Under the pieces are notes generated by a model. That model ran no database searches, had not been told where the DNA came from, and saw only the letters and a program-made list of their open reading frames with translations. Below, one piece after another: positions 24,112-32,170 of a DNA stretch of 64,000 nt. Where the stretch lies: assembly GCF_001729245.1 (NCBI RefSeq), contig NZ_CP015217.1, positions 3,690,001 to 3,754,000 of the forward strand. The letters run 5' to 3'. This DNA is from Leptospira tipperaryensis. GTDB taxonomy: Bacteria; Spirochaetota; Leptospiria; Leptospirales; Leptospiraceae. Position numbers and translations under genes: made by a program. Numbering within the stretch: position 1 is the stretch's first letter; each line of letters starts with the position of its first letter.

Positions 24112-25014
24112 TCAGGATTTTCTACCTTCAGTCCATTCTTCTTCGTAGTCTTTTTTTTCGAAGGTGATTCTGGATTTTAAGTTTCGAACTCCTTTGTATT
24201 TCCGTTCCTCCGGATGATTTTCCCACCAGAGATTTGCCTTTTCGGAAAATTTTTCTCTTCTCAAATCCATATGCGGATGAGATTGAAAGTATTCGCTGAA
24301 CAACTTTGCTTTTTTAGAACCGGTTTCAGGATCGTATTTTTCCAGTCTCAAAAAAGCGAGCCCCACCCCGTTGGGATCATACGTAGTGTTCAAAATCAAA
24401 TCGAATGCGTATTCGTCGGCTTCGTCTTCTTGAGTTTTGTTGTATGCGTGCCTCGTCATTACTTGAAAAGCAAAGTCTGCGAGCTTGCCTAACGTATCCG
24501 TTCCGATTTTTTTTGTCAAAAGCTCAAATCGAATCCCGTCCATACAATGCGATTTTTCGATATGTCCGATTTCATGGGAAAGAACGGAAATCAATTCGTG
24601 TTCCGATTTGAGAGTTGTCAGAAGCCCTCTTGTTACAAAGATAACTCCTCCCGGAAGCGCAAACGCATTCGGGGATTCTTCTTCCATGATATAAACGCTG
24701 TAATCAAAAGGTTTCTGTTTATAGATTGTTAGAGAAACTATCAATTGATTTAGATAATCGTAATCTTTATCGCCTACGTTCTTGAGTTCGGAAAAACGTT
24801 CACGAATCGCGTCTCCGTATTCTTTTTCATCCAAAGAATCCACGGACAACACTTTGGTCAGAGCTCGGTTCATCGTACGTATCGGTTTCCCGAGAATCTG
24901 ATAAAAGGGAGCTAACGTGGAAGTCCTTTCGGTTTGAATCTGTTCCCGATACAACAAAACCATGAGAACTCCGCCAAACGCCAAAATTCCTATAAAAAAA
25001 ATCAATCGTTTCAT
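24112..25014 (-). CDS. M48 family zinc metalloprotease
   Basis: 300 residues with one N-terminal membrane helix (about 3-21), so an anchored periplasmic or outside-facing protease is likely. Seen: HEIGH at 147-151 (zinc and catalytic residues), third ligand Glu in EDEADEYAF at about 195-203, and NAFALPGGVIFVTRGLL before the active site, as in M48B/BepA-LoiP type peptidases that act in envelope quality control. The ATG abuts the stop of the DUF2339 gene with no gap, so coupling is certain in arrangement. Confidence 0.9.
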   Translation of the reverse strand: MKRLIFFIGILAFGGVLMVLLYREQIQTERTSTLAPFYQILGKPIRTMNRALTKVLSVDSLDEKEYGDAIRERFSELKNVGDKDYDYLNQLIVSLTIYKQKPFDYSVYIMEEESPNAFALPGGVIFVTRGLLTTLKSEHELISVLSHEIGHIEKSHCMDGIRFELLTKKIGTDTLGKLADFAFQVMTRHAYNKTQEDEADEYAFDLILNTTYDPNGVGLAFLRLEKYDPETGSKKAKLFSEYFQSHPHMDLRREKFSEKANLWWENHPEERKYKGVRNLKSRITFEKKDYEEEWTEGRKS

Positions 25015-28000
25015 TTAAAACCGATCCCGGTATTTATTATAAATCATATTCATTAAAAGCAATATACTTCCCACTCCCAAAAAGACCACGGCCTTGAGAA
25101 TCGTTCCGGCCGAAGACAAATCGTGAATCACCAATCTTCCCACGCAGAACAACAATAACCCGAGGGAAAGATATCGAAACCAGGATTCTTTCAAAAACAA
25201 TCCGAGGAGGAAAATCAAGAACGCGAGCGTCGACCAAAGAAGCGTAAGGACCGCGCTCGAAAAAGACCAGTACAAGAACAAAAAGATTCCTATAAAGAAA
25301 GGATAATATACTACTGCGTTTAAATATGCTCCGGTTTTTTCCGAAATTCCTTTTAAAAAGCCAAGCCCCGTTGGAAATGAAATTCCTTCCTTTCCATAGC
25401 CTCTGTAGGCCCTATAAACAAATAAGAATAAAAGGAGAATCGTCGATACTCCGGGAATCCACTTTGCCTGATACCACTGAGCGACCGGATTGTCTTCGGC
25501 GGAAACGATAAACGTGAGATAAAAGCAGGCAACGAGATGAAATAGAATTCCATACCAACGAAATCTGGAAAGACTTTCCGACTTTCTAATTCCGATCTCC
25601 AAAACGAAAAGGGCCGCGAGCGAAAAGGCAACACTCACCCAAGATTCGTTTAAGGTAGAATACGATATCAATCCCACAAACAAAAGACATCCTTCGGCTA
25701 ACAAAGGAACGACGATCTTCCAAAAAGAAACGGATTCAGTTTCTTTAATATTCGAAGTCGCCCAGTAAACCCACACAAGAAGACCGAGGAGAGCGATCCA
25801 GTGGGCCGCCGATAAATATCCGATAAACAGATACGAAGATTGCAAATCCACGTAAACATAATGTCCTGAAAAAGCGATCAGACCAAACCAAGAAGCACGT
25901 TTGAGAAAGTCCGATAAAATTCCGACCGATTGGGAACTGGTCCTTCTGCTAAAAAACTGACCCAATTCTAAAAATAAAACGGATAGGAGAGCCCAAGCCG
26001 GTCCGACGATCAGATTTGAAATCGGCGAAAGAATATCTTTTGTGTAAACATAAACGCCGATTACGACTCCGAAAATTCCCAAATAACCGGGCAATAAGTT
26101 ATAGAATTTTTGAAAGAATCGAAGAGGTGTTTTCCAAATCCGAGTCCATCCGATAAAGCAAGATTCCAATTCTTCCAAACTCAATTTTGGAAAGATAAAA
26201 AAGATGGAACCAAGCTGAACAAATATCGAAGCGATCTGAAATCCTCTTTGTTCCCAAGGAAATCCATTCTGAGTCACAAAGATCGTAGATTCTCCACCAA
26301 GGAAAATTTCCACGTTCGTCCAGATAAAGAAAAGATAAACATACAACGCAAATCTTTCAGTCTTGAGCGATTTGATTTTAGATAAGAAAAATAGAATTAA
26401 GGTCGTTAGTGCCATCGCAAAGGAAAGAATCCTTCCCGGTGTTTCGGTATAAATTCCGATCACGACGATCGCGATCAACAGTTCCCAGAAAAGAGGTTGT
26501 GCGGACGCAAGCCAGGACACGGAAGAGAACTCTTCTTCCGGGAATAAAACCCAATAGAGAAATAGAGAAGCGGCGAGAATCTCAATCCAGAAACGCGCAG
26601 GAATACCGAATAGAATCGAAGAAGCCTGGAACTCCACAGTGAAATGTCGGAATAAAAATAGACCTGCTAATACGAACGCGAGAATATAGAAGGAGTGAAA
26701 GAGTTTCTGCTGTTCCGGCGGCTTTTCCTTTTCATTCTTGCGAGACCATTTCCCCAGCTCAAGATACAAAAGAGAAAGAAGAATCACAAACGATCCGAAG
26801 AGAAGGGAACTTTTCAGATTGAGATAAAAATAAAAAGTAAATACGAGATGAGCAGTAAAACCGAAAATTCCGGGCCAATAGATTTTTGTCTTATTCTCTG
26901 CGATCTTACAATTCTTGAGATAAACTAGAAACGGAAGAAGCCACGGAAGTGATACGATCAAAATTCTTTCGGCGTTTTCATCCGTGGAAGAGGTGATCGA
27001 TTTCCAAAGAGTCAACGTGACCAAAGGTGTGAGAATCCAAACCGTAAAAAGAAGTCTTCCCGAAGAAAGTCTTTCTCTCAAAATCAGAATGACGCTTAAC
27101 AAAATCGCCGGAATCCAAATCCCGTATGTTTCTTTGGAGAAAAAGAGATAAAGAGAAAACAAACCTCCACCGGCTAACAATCCCATGGCGGTCATGAGTA
27201 AAGAAGTGAGAGACAATTCTTCCTTAACGATCGGAAACTTTCTTTCCAGAATTCCGATAAAACCGATCAAAGCGAGGATCAACAAACCGTATCCAATCTG
27301 AGATGCGAGGGCTTCCTGAATCACAACACCCGGAGTCGGAGATTGAAAGAATTCCTTATAGGAAAAGAAAATCAGAATTCCGAATACAAGTGTTGTCAGA
27401 GAAAGAGAAACTCTTTCCAAAAATCGGTTGTTTTCTTTAAAACAAATCCAGGAGAAGATCAGAATCTCCAACGCCAAGATCGCAAGGATCGAAAGATTTC
27501 CCAAACTCCATAGATGAAGCGAAAAGATCGCAAGAACGATCAAAGACTGAGAAACCAATCGATCGGTTAAAAACAGCCAAGAGATTTCTTTTCGTTTTGC
27601 GTTCGAGGAAAGAAACCAAACGATTCCCGCCGCCAAAAACAAAAGAATAGTACTGTATTTCGATTTTTGAGAATACTGAATTAGACTGATTCCTAAATAA
27701 GACCAGTTGAGAAGATGACTGACCAAAGGAAACAATTCGAATTCTTTCTTTCCGTAGAGAGTTTCCCGATAATGAACGAGTAACGCGCCGCAAAACACGG
27801 GAAGAATACAAAGAATCGGAAATACAACTTCTATACCTACGGGTTTGGAAACGGAATAAATCTGATGATTCCAAAATAGATGGGCCGCAAAAAAACCTGT
27901 ACTTACTACGAGTAAATGCAACTGTCTTTTTTCGGAATAGTTCCAGACAACTCCCGGCAAACAAATCAAAGCCGTTACACCTAACGTAAATCCGGAAGCT

Positions 28001-28809
28001 TGAGGAATTGAAACCGCAACCAGTCCTAAAATCGTATGCAAAGAAGCGAATGTTTCATTCTTAGATCGATAACCCGTAAAAAGATTGATTAGAATTCCCG
28101 AAGCCAGAACAAACAAGGCAATGTAAGAATTTTCCAACCACTTTAGAGTTTCGATATAACCGCTTCCCAAAGAAACAAAAAGAAAGACCGCGGCCGCGCC
28201 GCTTCTCAGAGCGAGTGAAACCGTTTTAAACTCGGATTTTTTTCCCAACCATAAAGAAAGCCCAAAGAGAACTCCGGCAAAACTCAAAACGAGAAGACAA
28301 CGAAAGAATGCCGAAAGGATGAATAACGCGTAGATTCCAAGAAAGCTGATTCCCGCGACAAGAATGACCGCGCCCAAGATTCCGGTCCAATTTTCGGAAA
28401 GAGGTTTTTCGATTTTTTTCCAGAATTGAACAAGAAGCCCCGGTTCTTTCGGCACCTTAGGCAAAATTGGTTGTTGTGGTTTTGCAACTGCAGGCGTAGA
28501 TTTTGTTTCCGTTGGAATCGTCTTCGCCGGCGTAGGAACTTTCGCTTCGGTCTTGACTACGATTTTTTCGGAAGTCGCTTCTTTGGACTGGATAGGCGCG
28601 GATTCTACAATCGGAGCAACGGGCTTTGCTTTGACCGCGGGTTCTTCTGCGAAGCTCGCTTTTGTCTCGGGTTGTTTTTCTTTTTTGAGAGATAATTCTA
28701 AGATACGAATTCTGGATTCTAATTCTTCAACCTCTCTTTTTAAACCCTTCGATTGAAAAAAAGTATAAAGACCGAATAAAAATAATACGAATATGAGGAA
28801 TGGTTCCAA
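25015..28809 (-). CDS. DUF2339 polytopic membrane protein
   Basis: 1264 residues. An N-terminal helix, a coiled coil (LKREVEELESRIRILELSLK), a Pro/Lys/Thr-rich linker to about 130, then some thirty hydrophobic helices to the end. The phrase ENWTGILGAVILVAGISFLG after the linker is the typical entry into the DUF2339 domain. This family is widespread in Bacteroidetes, Proteobacteria and spirochaetes and has no settled function. The stop touches the M48 gene, forming a DUF2339-M48-DUF1003 set. Confidence 0.85.
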   Translation of the reverse strand: MEPFLIFVLFLFGLYTFFQSKGLKREVEELESRIRILELSLKKEKQPETKASFAEEPAVKAKPVAPIVESAPIQSKEATSEKIVVKTEAKVPTPAKTIPTETKSTPAVAKPQQPILPKVPKEPGLLVQFWKKIEKPLSENWTGILGAVILVAGISFLGIYALFILSAFFRCLLVLSFAGVLFGLSLWLGKKSEFKTVSLALRSGAAAVFLFVSLGSGYIETLKWLENSYIALFVLASGILINLFTGYRSKNETFASLHTILGLVAVSIPQASGFTLGVTALICLPGVVWNYSEKRQLHLLVVSTGFFAAHLFWNHQIYSVSKPVGIEVVFPILCILPVFCGALLVHYRETLYGKKEFELFPLVSHLLNWSYLGISLIQYSQKSKYSTILLFLAAGIVWFLSSNAKRKEISWLFLTDRLVSQSLIVLAIFSLHLWSLGNLSILAILALEILIFSWICFKENNRFLERVSLSLTTLVFGILIFFSYKEFFQSPTPGVVIQEALASQIGYGLLILALIGFIGILERKFPIVKEELSLTSLLMTAMGLLAGGGLFSLYLFFSKETYGIWIPAILLSVILILRERLSSGRLLFTVWILTPLVTLTLWKSITSSTDENAERILIVSLPWLLPFLVYLKNCKIAENKTKIYWPGIFGFTAHLVFTFYFYLNLKSSLLFGSFVILLSLLYLELGKWSRKNEKEKPPEQQKLFHSFYILAFVLAGLFLFRHFTVEFQASSILFGIPARFWIEILAASLFLYWVLFPEEEFSSVSWLASAQPLFWELLIAIVVIGIYTETPGRILSFAMALTTLILFFLSKIKSLKTERFALYVYLFFIWTNVEIFLGGESTIFVTQNGFPWEQRGFQIASIFVQLGSIFFIFPKLSLEELESCFIGWTRIWKTPLRFFQKFYNLLPGYLGIFGVVIGVYVYTKDILSPISNLIVGPAWALLSVLFLELGQFFSRRTSSQSVGILSDFLKRASWFGLIAFSGHYVYVDLQSSYLFIGYLSAAHWIALLGLLVWVYWATSNIKETESVSFWKIVVPLLAEGCLLFVGLISYSTLNESWVSVAFSLAALFVLEIGIRKSESLSRFRWYGILFHLVACFYLTFIVSAEDNPVAQWYQAKWIPGVSTILLLFLFVYRAYRGYGKEGISFPTGLGFLKGISEKTGAYLNAVVYYPFFIGIFLFLYWSFSSAVLTLLWSTLAFLIFLLGLFLKESWFRYLSLGLLLFCVGRLVIHDLSSAGTILKAVVFLGVGSILLLMNMIYNKYRDRF

Positions 28810-28897
28810 ACGAATGCTCCGGAAGGAATCCTCTCGTCCGTTCCTTTTTAGTCAAATCAAACTAAAATAAAAAATAAATTATCAACGAATCGAATCG

Positions 28898-29485
28898 TTA
28901 AAACGGCAACAAGGCTCTCAAAGGAATCGTGGCATTGGGTAACCACATTAAGATTCCAACCCCGAAGATAAGAATCAACCAAACGAGTTTTCGTTTAGAA
29001 ACCGGCGATCCGCTCTTCTTTTCGGTCTGCACAAACCAAAAGATACAAACAAGACTGAAAACAAACTCGATGAGAATCGCAACGTGCGGAAAGTAAAGAT
29101 ACGAATTCAAAGAAACAACCATAGAATTCGGACTCAAAAGCTGATGTTCAAATCCTACGATCAAATCGCATAACACGTGAAATACGGTCAAAAATCCGCA
29201 CCAGAACGAAAAGGCCCCATTCTTATAAACGGCAAAAACGATCGCCGAAACAATTCCACCCTGAAAAAAAGCGGGAATCAAATTGTGACTGTACGTCATG
29301 TGCACTTGCAGATTCTGAAACGTTGCGTCCAACAAAGAGGTGGGAATCGTAGGTTCGATTCCAACAAAGGCTAAAAACAACCATAGAAACTCGGGGATGT
29401 TCGCGCAAAGGAGAAGAATCCAGAACGGATACTTTTTAAATTTACTATAAGGAATGAGCGCGGACGCGTAGTGACCTAAAATCAT
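28898..29485 (-). CDS. Polytopic membrane protein, YdjM/DUF457-like
   Basis: 195 residues with about five hydrophobic segments. Seen: GHYASALIPYSKF at the start, HMTYSHNLIPAFF, and FHVLCDLIVGFEHQLLSP. The spacing of GH, SH and H-x3-D resembles membrane-bound DUF457/YdjM proteins, sometimes called metal-dependent hydrolases, but the match is by eye and partial. Its ATG overlaps the TGA of a 28-residue hydrophobic ORF (ATGA), so translation of the two is probably coupled. Confidence 0.6.
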   Translation of the reverse strand: MILGHYASALIPYSKFKKYPFWILLLCANIPEFLWLFLAFVGIEPTIPTSLLDATFQNLQVHMTYSHNLIPAFFQGGIVSAIVFAVYKNGAFSFWCGFLTVFHVLCDLIVGFEHQLLSPNSMVVSLNSYLYFPHVAILIEFVFSLVCIFWFVQTEKKSGSPVSKRKLVWLILIFGVGILMWLPNATIPLRALLPF

Positions 29486-29568
29486 ATTTCTTTTTTTGTA
29501 ACCACGTAGTTGATCAAATACATTCCAAGAAAGTAAAACAATACGAGCGTAAAGATTAGAGAAGACAT
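29482..29568 (-). CDS. 28-residue single-pass membrane peptide
   Basis: Tiny frame: ATG 29568, TGA 29482-29484. It encodes MSSLIFTLVLFYFLGMYLIN then YVVTKKEI, one membrane helix with a basic C-terminal tail, as in small membrane subunits. The stop overlaps the start of the following membrane protein. Ribosome-site quality is poor (GTGAG about 8 bases upstream). The clean helix, positive tail and ATGA coupling support a real gene; it could instead be a leader that only controls translation of its neighbour. Confidence 0.55.
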   Translation of the reverse strand: MSSLIFTLVLFYFLGMYLINYVVTKKEI

Positions 29569-29680
29569 GATATGCTCACTTCGTTCCAAAAATAGACGAC
29601 GGACTGAATTGAGTCCGAAAGAATTTGTCTGTCAAGAAATAATTCCTAATTCTTTACTTAAGAATTTTCCAAAACCGGAT

Positions 29681-29712
29681 CGGCGCTTGAGTGAAATGAA
29701 AGCGCCGTTTTT
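29681..29712 (+). terminator. GC-rich hairpin with plus-strand T-run
   Basis: CGGCGCTT (29681-29688) pairs with AAGCGCCG (29700-29707), followed by TTTTT on the plus strand. No plus-strand gene precedes it; on the minus strand it lies between the YceI gene and the 28-residue ORF, without a T-run. It may block antisense transcription or separate the two units. Confidence 0.55.
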
Positions 29713-29742
29713 GTCGCTGCAAAGAATGATTACATATCATTT

Positions 29743-30288
29743 TTAAATTTTAATCAGAAAATCGAATCCGATTTCGATTTCTTCTTTGGCCTTTACAAAA
29801 AGTAAAGAAGGTCTTTCCAATTTAAAATCGGAAAACTTGATATAGACCGTCCCCGCGACCCGGATTTGGCCGGCGTCCTTCGATTCCACTTTTGCTGAAG
29901 ATTCGAAGGATTGTGTGGTTCCGTGGATCGTTAGTTTTCCTTTGATCGAATACGATTCTCCCGTTTGAGAAACGGATTCGATTACGACAAGAATTTCAGG
30001 AGTATCAGGATAACCTAATATTTCCATAATATGCGAATCTCTACTCTCGTCTCCGGAATGAAGTTTCAAGACGGGGACCTTGATCTGAAACGGAGCGAGG
30101 AGTTTGTATCCGGTTCCCGCGGCTTGAATTTTGGGAGAATCGATTTGAACTTCCTTACAAACTCCGTGCACTTCTTTCATAGGATGAATTGCAAAAAACG
30201 TAATTTCTTTTTTTAATACTTCGGACGCGAAGTTGGGAAGAGAAAATAAAATCAAGGAGAAGAATAGGATACGATTGAGATATTTCAT
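29743..30288 (-). CDS. YceI-like periplasmic protein
   Basis: 181 residues. Signal peptide (ILFFSLILFSLPNFASE). The mature part follows the YceI pattern: FFAIHPMKEVHGVCKEV, FQIKVPVLKLHSGDESRDSH, MEILGYPDTPEILV, GKLTIHGTTQSFE and VAGTVYIKFSDFKLERPSL. YceI proteins form a lipocalin-like barrel that binds polyprenyl compounds such as quinone precursors. It follows a histidine-rich membrane protein by 13 bases, which echoes the common pairing of YceI with cytochrome b561-type proteins. Confidence 0.82.
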   Translation of the reverse strand: MKYLNRILFFSLILFSLPNFASEVLKKEITFFAIHPMKEVHGVCKEVQIDSPKIQAAGTGYKLLAPFQIKVPVLKLHSGDESRDSHIMEILGYPDTPEILVVIESVSQTGESYSIKGKLTIHGTTQSFESSAKVESKDAGQIRVAGTVYIKFSDFKLERPSLLFVKAKEEIEIGFDFLIKI

Positions 30289-30301
30289 TTTTTTAGTTTC
30301 C

Positions 30302-31039
30302 TTAGAATGTGATTACGAGCAAAGAAAGAGAGAGCGCTCCGAAACCGGCCCACCCGACTTGTTGCATGTCTCTCGCCGCTTCCGGGCCGTGCTTTTCGAT
30401 TCTTTGACCGAGCGAAGGTAAGAGCAACATCGCCGCCAAATGAATCGGAATCAAAGCCTTGTGTGCGAAGATCGGGCTGTAAATGTTCACGTCCGAATCC
30501 TCAGAATCTACGATTCTTTTCGGAGCGAAGTAAGCAAGTCCAGCGGTCAAAGCATACATTCCAAATGTTGCATATGCCAGTTGTTTATGAAAGGAACCCG
30601 AATTCTTCGCCTCCCATTCTTCTTGCGACTTTAAGGCTAAGTAAAGCGGAAGGTTGTTTGCCGGATCTTTGAGTAAAAAATAATCCGCGGCGATGCTATT
30701 TTGATTCAAACCTTGAAACGCGGCCACCGTATAGAGAGGATCGTTGACGGCGTATTCAGGATGTGTAAGAAGTAAAACCTGCGCGAACTCGTCCGATTTT
30801 CGATAAAGACTATCCTTTGCTTTTTCTCCTTCCAAGTTCGTCGCCAACCAAAGACCCAGAGTGATAAAACCCGAGATCTGATGCCATTCCAGCATGTTTC
30901 TTCTTTTCGCAAGATCTTGTTTTGTCGGCTCGATTGTTTTGGAAGTTTTTATTTCTGGCGGAGCGGCTACCTGTGCGTTCAAAGCGGAAGCGCCTAACAG
31001 GGCAAATAGGATAAACGTACAAATCCATTTTCGAATCAT
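30302..31039 (-). CDS. Membrane protein with conserved-looking histidines
   Basis: 245 residues. Signal peptide (CTFILFALLGASALNAQ), then about four hydrophobic helices. Histidines lie at helix ends: LEWHQISGFITLGLW, GSFHKQLAYATFGMYAL and AHKALIPIHLAAMLLL. This resembles four-helix haem proteins of the b561 type, but there is no diagnostic motif, so haem binding is only inferred. It is the first gene of a two-gene unit with YceI. Confidence 0.55.
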   Translation of the reverse strand: MIRKWICTFILFALLGASALNAQVAAPPEIKTSKTIEPTKQDLAKRRNMLEWHQISGFITLGLWLATNLEGEKAKDSLYRKSDEFAQVLLLTHPEYAVNDPLYTVAAFQGLNQNSIAADYFLLKDPANNLPLYLALKSQEEWEAKNSGSFHKQLAYATFGMYALTAGLAYFAPKRIVDSEDSDVNIYSPIFAHKALIPIHLAAMLLLPSLGQRIEKHGPEAARDMQQVGWAGFGALSLSLLVITF

Positions 31040-31189
31040 GAAACTATTCCTTGACGGTTTTGGAATTTCAACACAGTATAAGAATAGAATTTCGTTTTAC
31101 AACCAGATTCTATTCTTACCTTAAAATTGTAAAAAATTACATTTAAGATTTCTCAAGATAAAAATATCCACAAGGAATGTCTAACAAAG

Positions 31190-32170
31190 ATGACTTCATT
31201 AGGAACACAAGGTTTGAAAACATCCAGGATCGGCTTAGGCTGTATGGGTATGAGTGAATTTTATGGAACAAGGGACGATTCCGAATCTTTAAAGACTCTC
31301 GGAAGAGCTCACGATCTCGGAATTACTTTTTGGGATACGGCCGATATGTATGGCCCTTATCTCAACGAAGAATTACTGAGTCTCGCTCTCAAAGGAATTC
31401 GATCGGAAATTACTTTAGCGACAAAGTTCGGGATCGTAAGAGATCCATCCGATCCGACGGTTCGAGGTTACAATGGAACGCCTAAGTATGTTCAATCCTC
31501 TTGCGAAGCGAGTTTAAAACGTCTGAAAGTCGAGACGATCGATTTGTATTATATGCATCGTATGGATCCGAACACTCCGATCGAAGAAACCGTCGGTGCG
31601 ATGAGCCGTTTGGTGGAACAAGGTAAGATTCGATACGTCGGCCTTTCCGAAGTGAACTCGGATATATTAAGAAGAGCGAATGCAGTTCATCCTATCTCCG
31701 CATTACAAAACGAATACTCTCTTTGGAGCAGAGAACCGGAAGACGACATACTCGGTACTTGTAAAGAATTAGGAATCGGCTTTGTTGCCTACAGTCCGTT
31801 AGGTCGAGGTTTTTTAACGGGACAGATCAAGAAGTATGAAGATTTCGACGCAGACGACTATCGTAGAATGTCCCCGCGTTTTCAAGGTGAAAACTTTACG
31901 AAGAATCTGGAGCTCGTCCGAAAGATCGAAGCCCTCGCGAAACTAAAAGAATGCAAGCCGTCGCAGTTGGCCTTGGCGTGGGTGATAGCGCAAGGCGACG
32001 GTATCGTTCCGATTCCCGGCACTAAAAGAATTCCTTATCTCGAAGAAAACTTCGGCGCCTTAAAAGTGACTCTTACCAAGGAAGACCTAATAGAAATCGA
32101 TTCTATCGCGCCTAAGGGAATCGCAAAAGGTGCACGTTATCCGGAATGGAAAAAGAATACGGTTAGTTAA
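31190..32170 (+). CDS. Aldo/keto reductase
   Basis: 326 residues, a (beta/alpha)8 NADPH-dependent oxidoreductase. Catalytic tetrad: Asp49 and Tyr54 in WDTADMYG, Lys79 in LATKFG, His123 in YYMHRMD. The NADP site shows VPIPGTKR near residue 280. The sequence is close to the YajO/AKR13-like group (start [20 protein letters not shown]). Substrate unknown. Its stop overlaps the stop of the convergent phosphatase by three bases, with no terminator between. Confidence 0.92.
   Translation: MTSLGTQGLKTSRIGLGCMGMSEFYGTRDDSESLKTLGRAHDLGITFWDTADMYGPYLNEELLSLALKGIRSEITLATKFGIVRDPSDPTVRGYNGTPKYVQSSCEASLKRLKVETIDLYYMHRMDPNTPIEETVGAMSRLVEQGKIRYVGLSEVNSDILRRANAVHPISALQNEYSLWSREPEDDILGTCKELGIGFVAYSPLGRGFLTGQIKKYEDFDADDYRRMSPRFQGENFTKNLELVRKIEALAKLKECKPSQLALAWVIAQGDGIVPIPGTKRIPYLEENFGALKVTLTKEDLIEIDSIAPKGIAKGARYPEWKKNTVS

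Noticed and set aside
27437..27964. 175-codon minus-strand frame
   Set aside because: Alternative frame of the DUF2339 gene; Ser/Phe/Arg-rich shadow.
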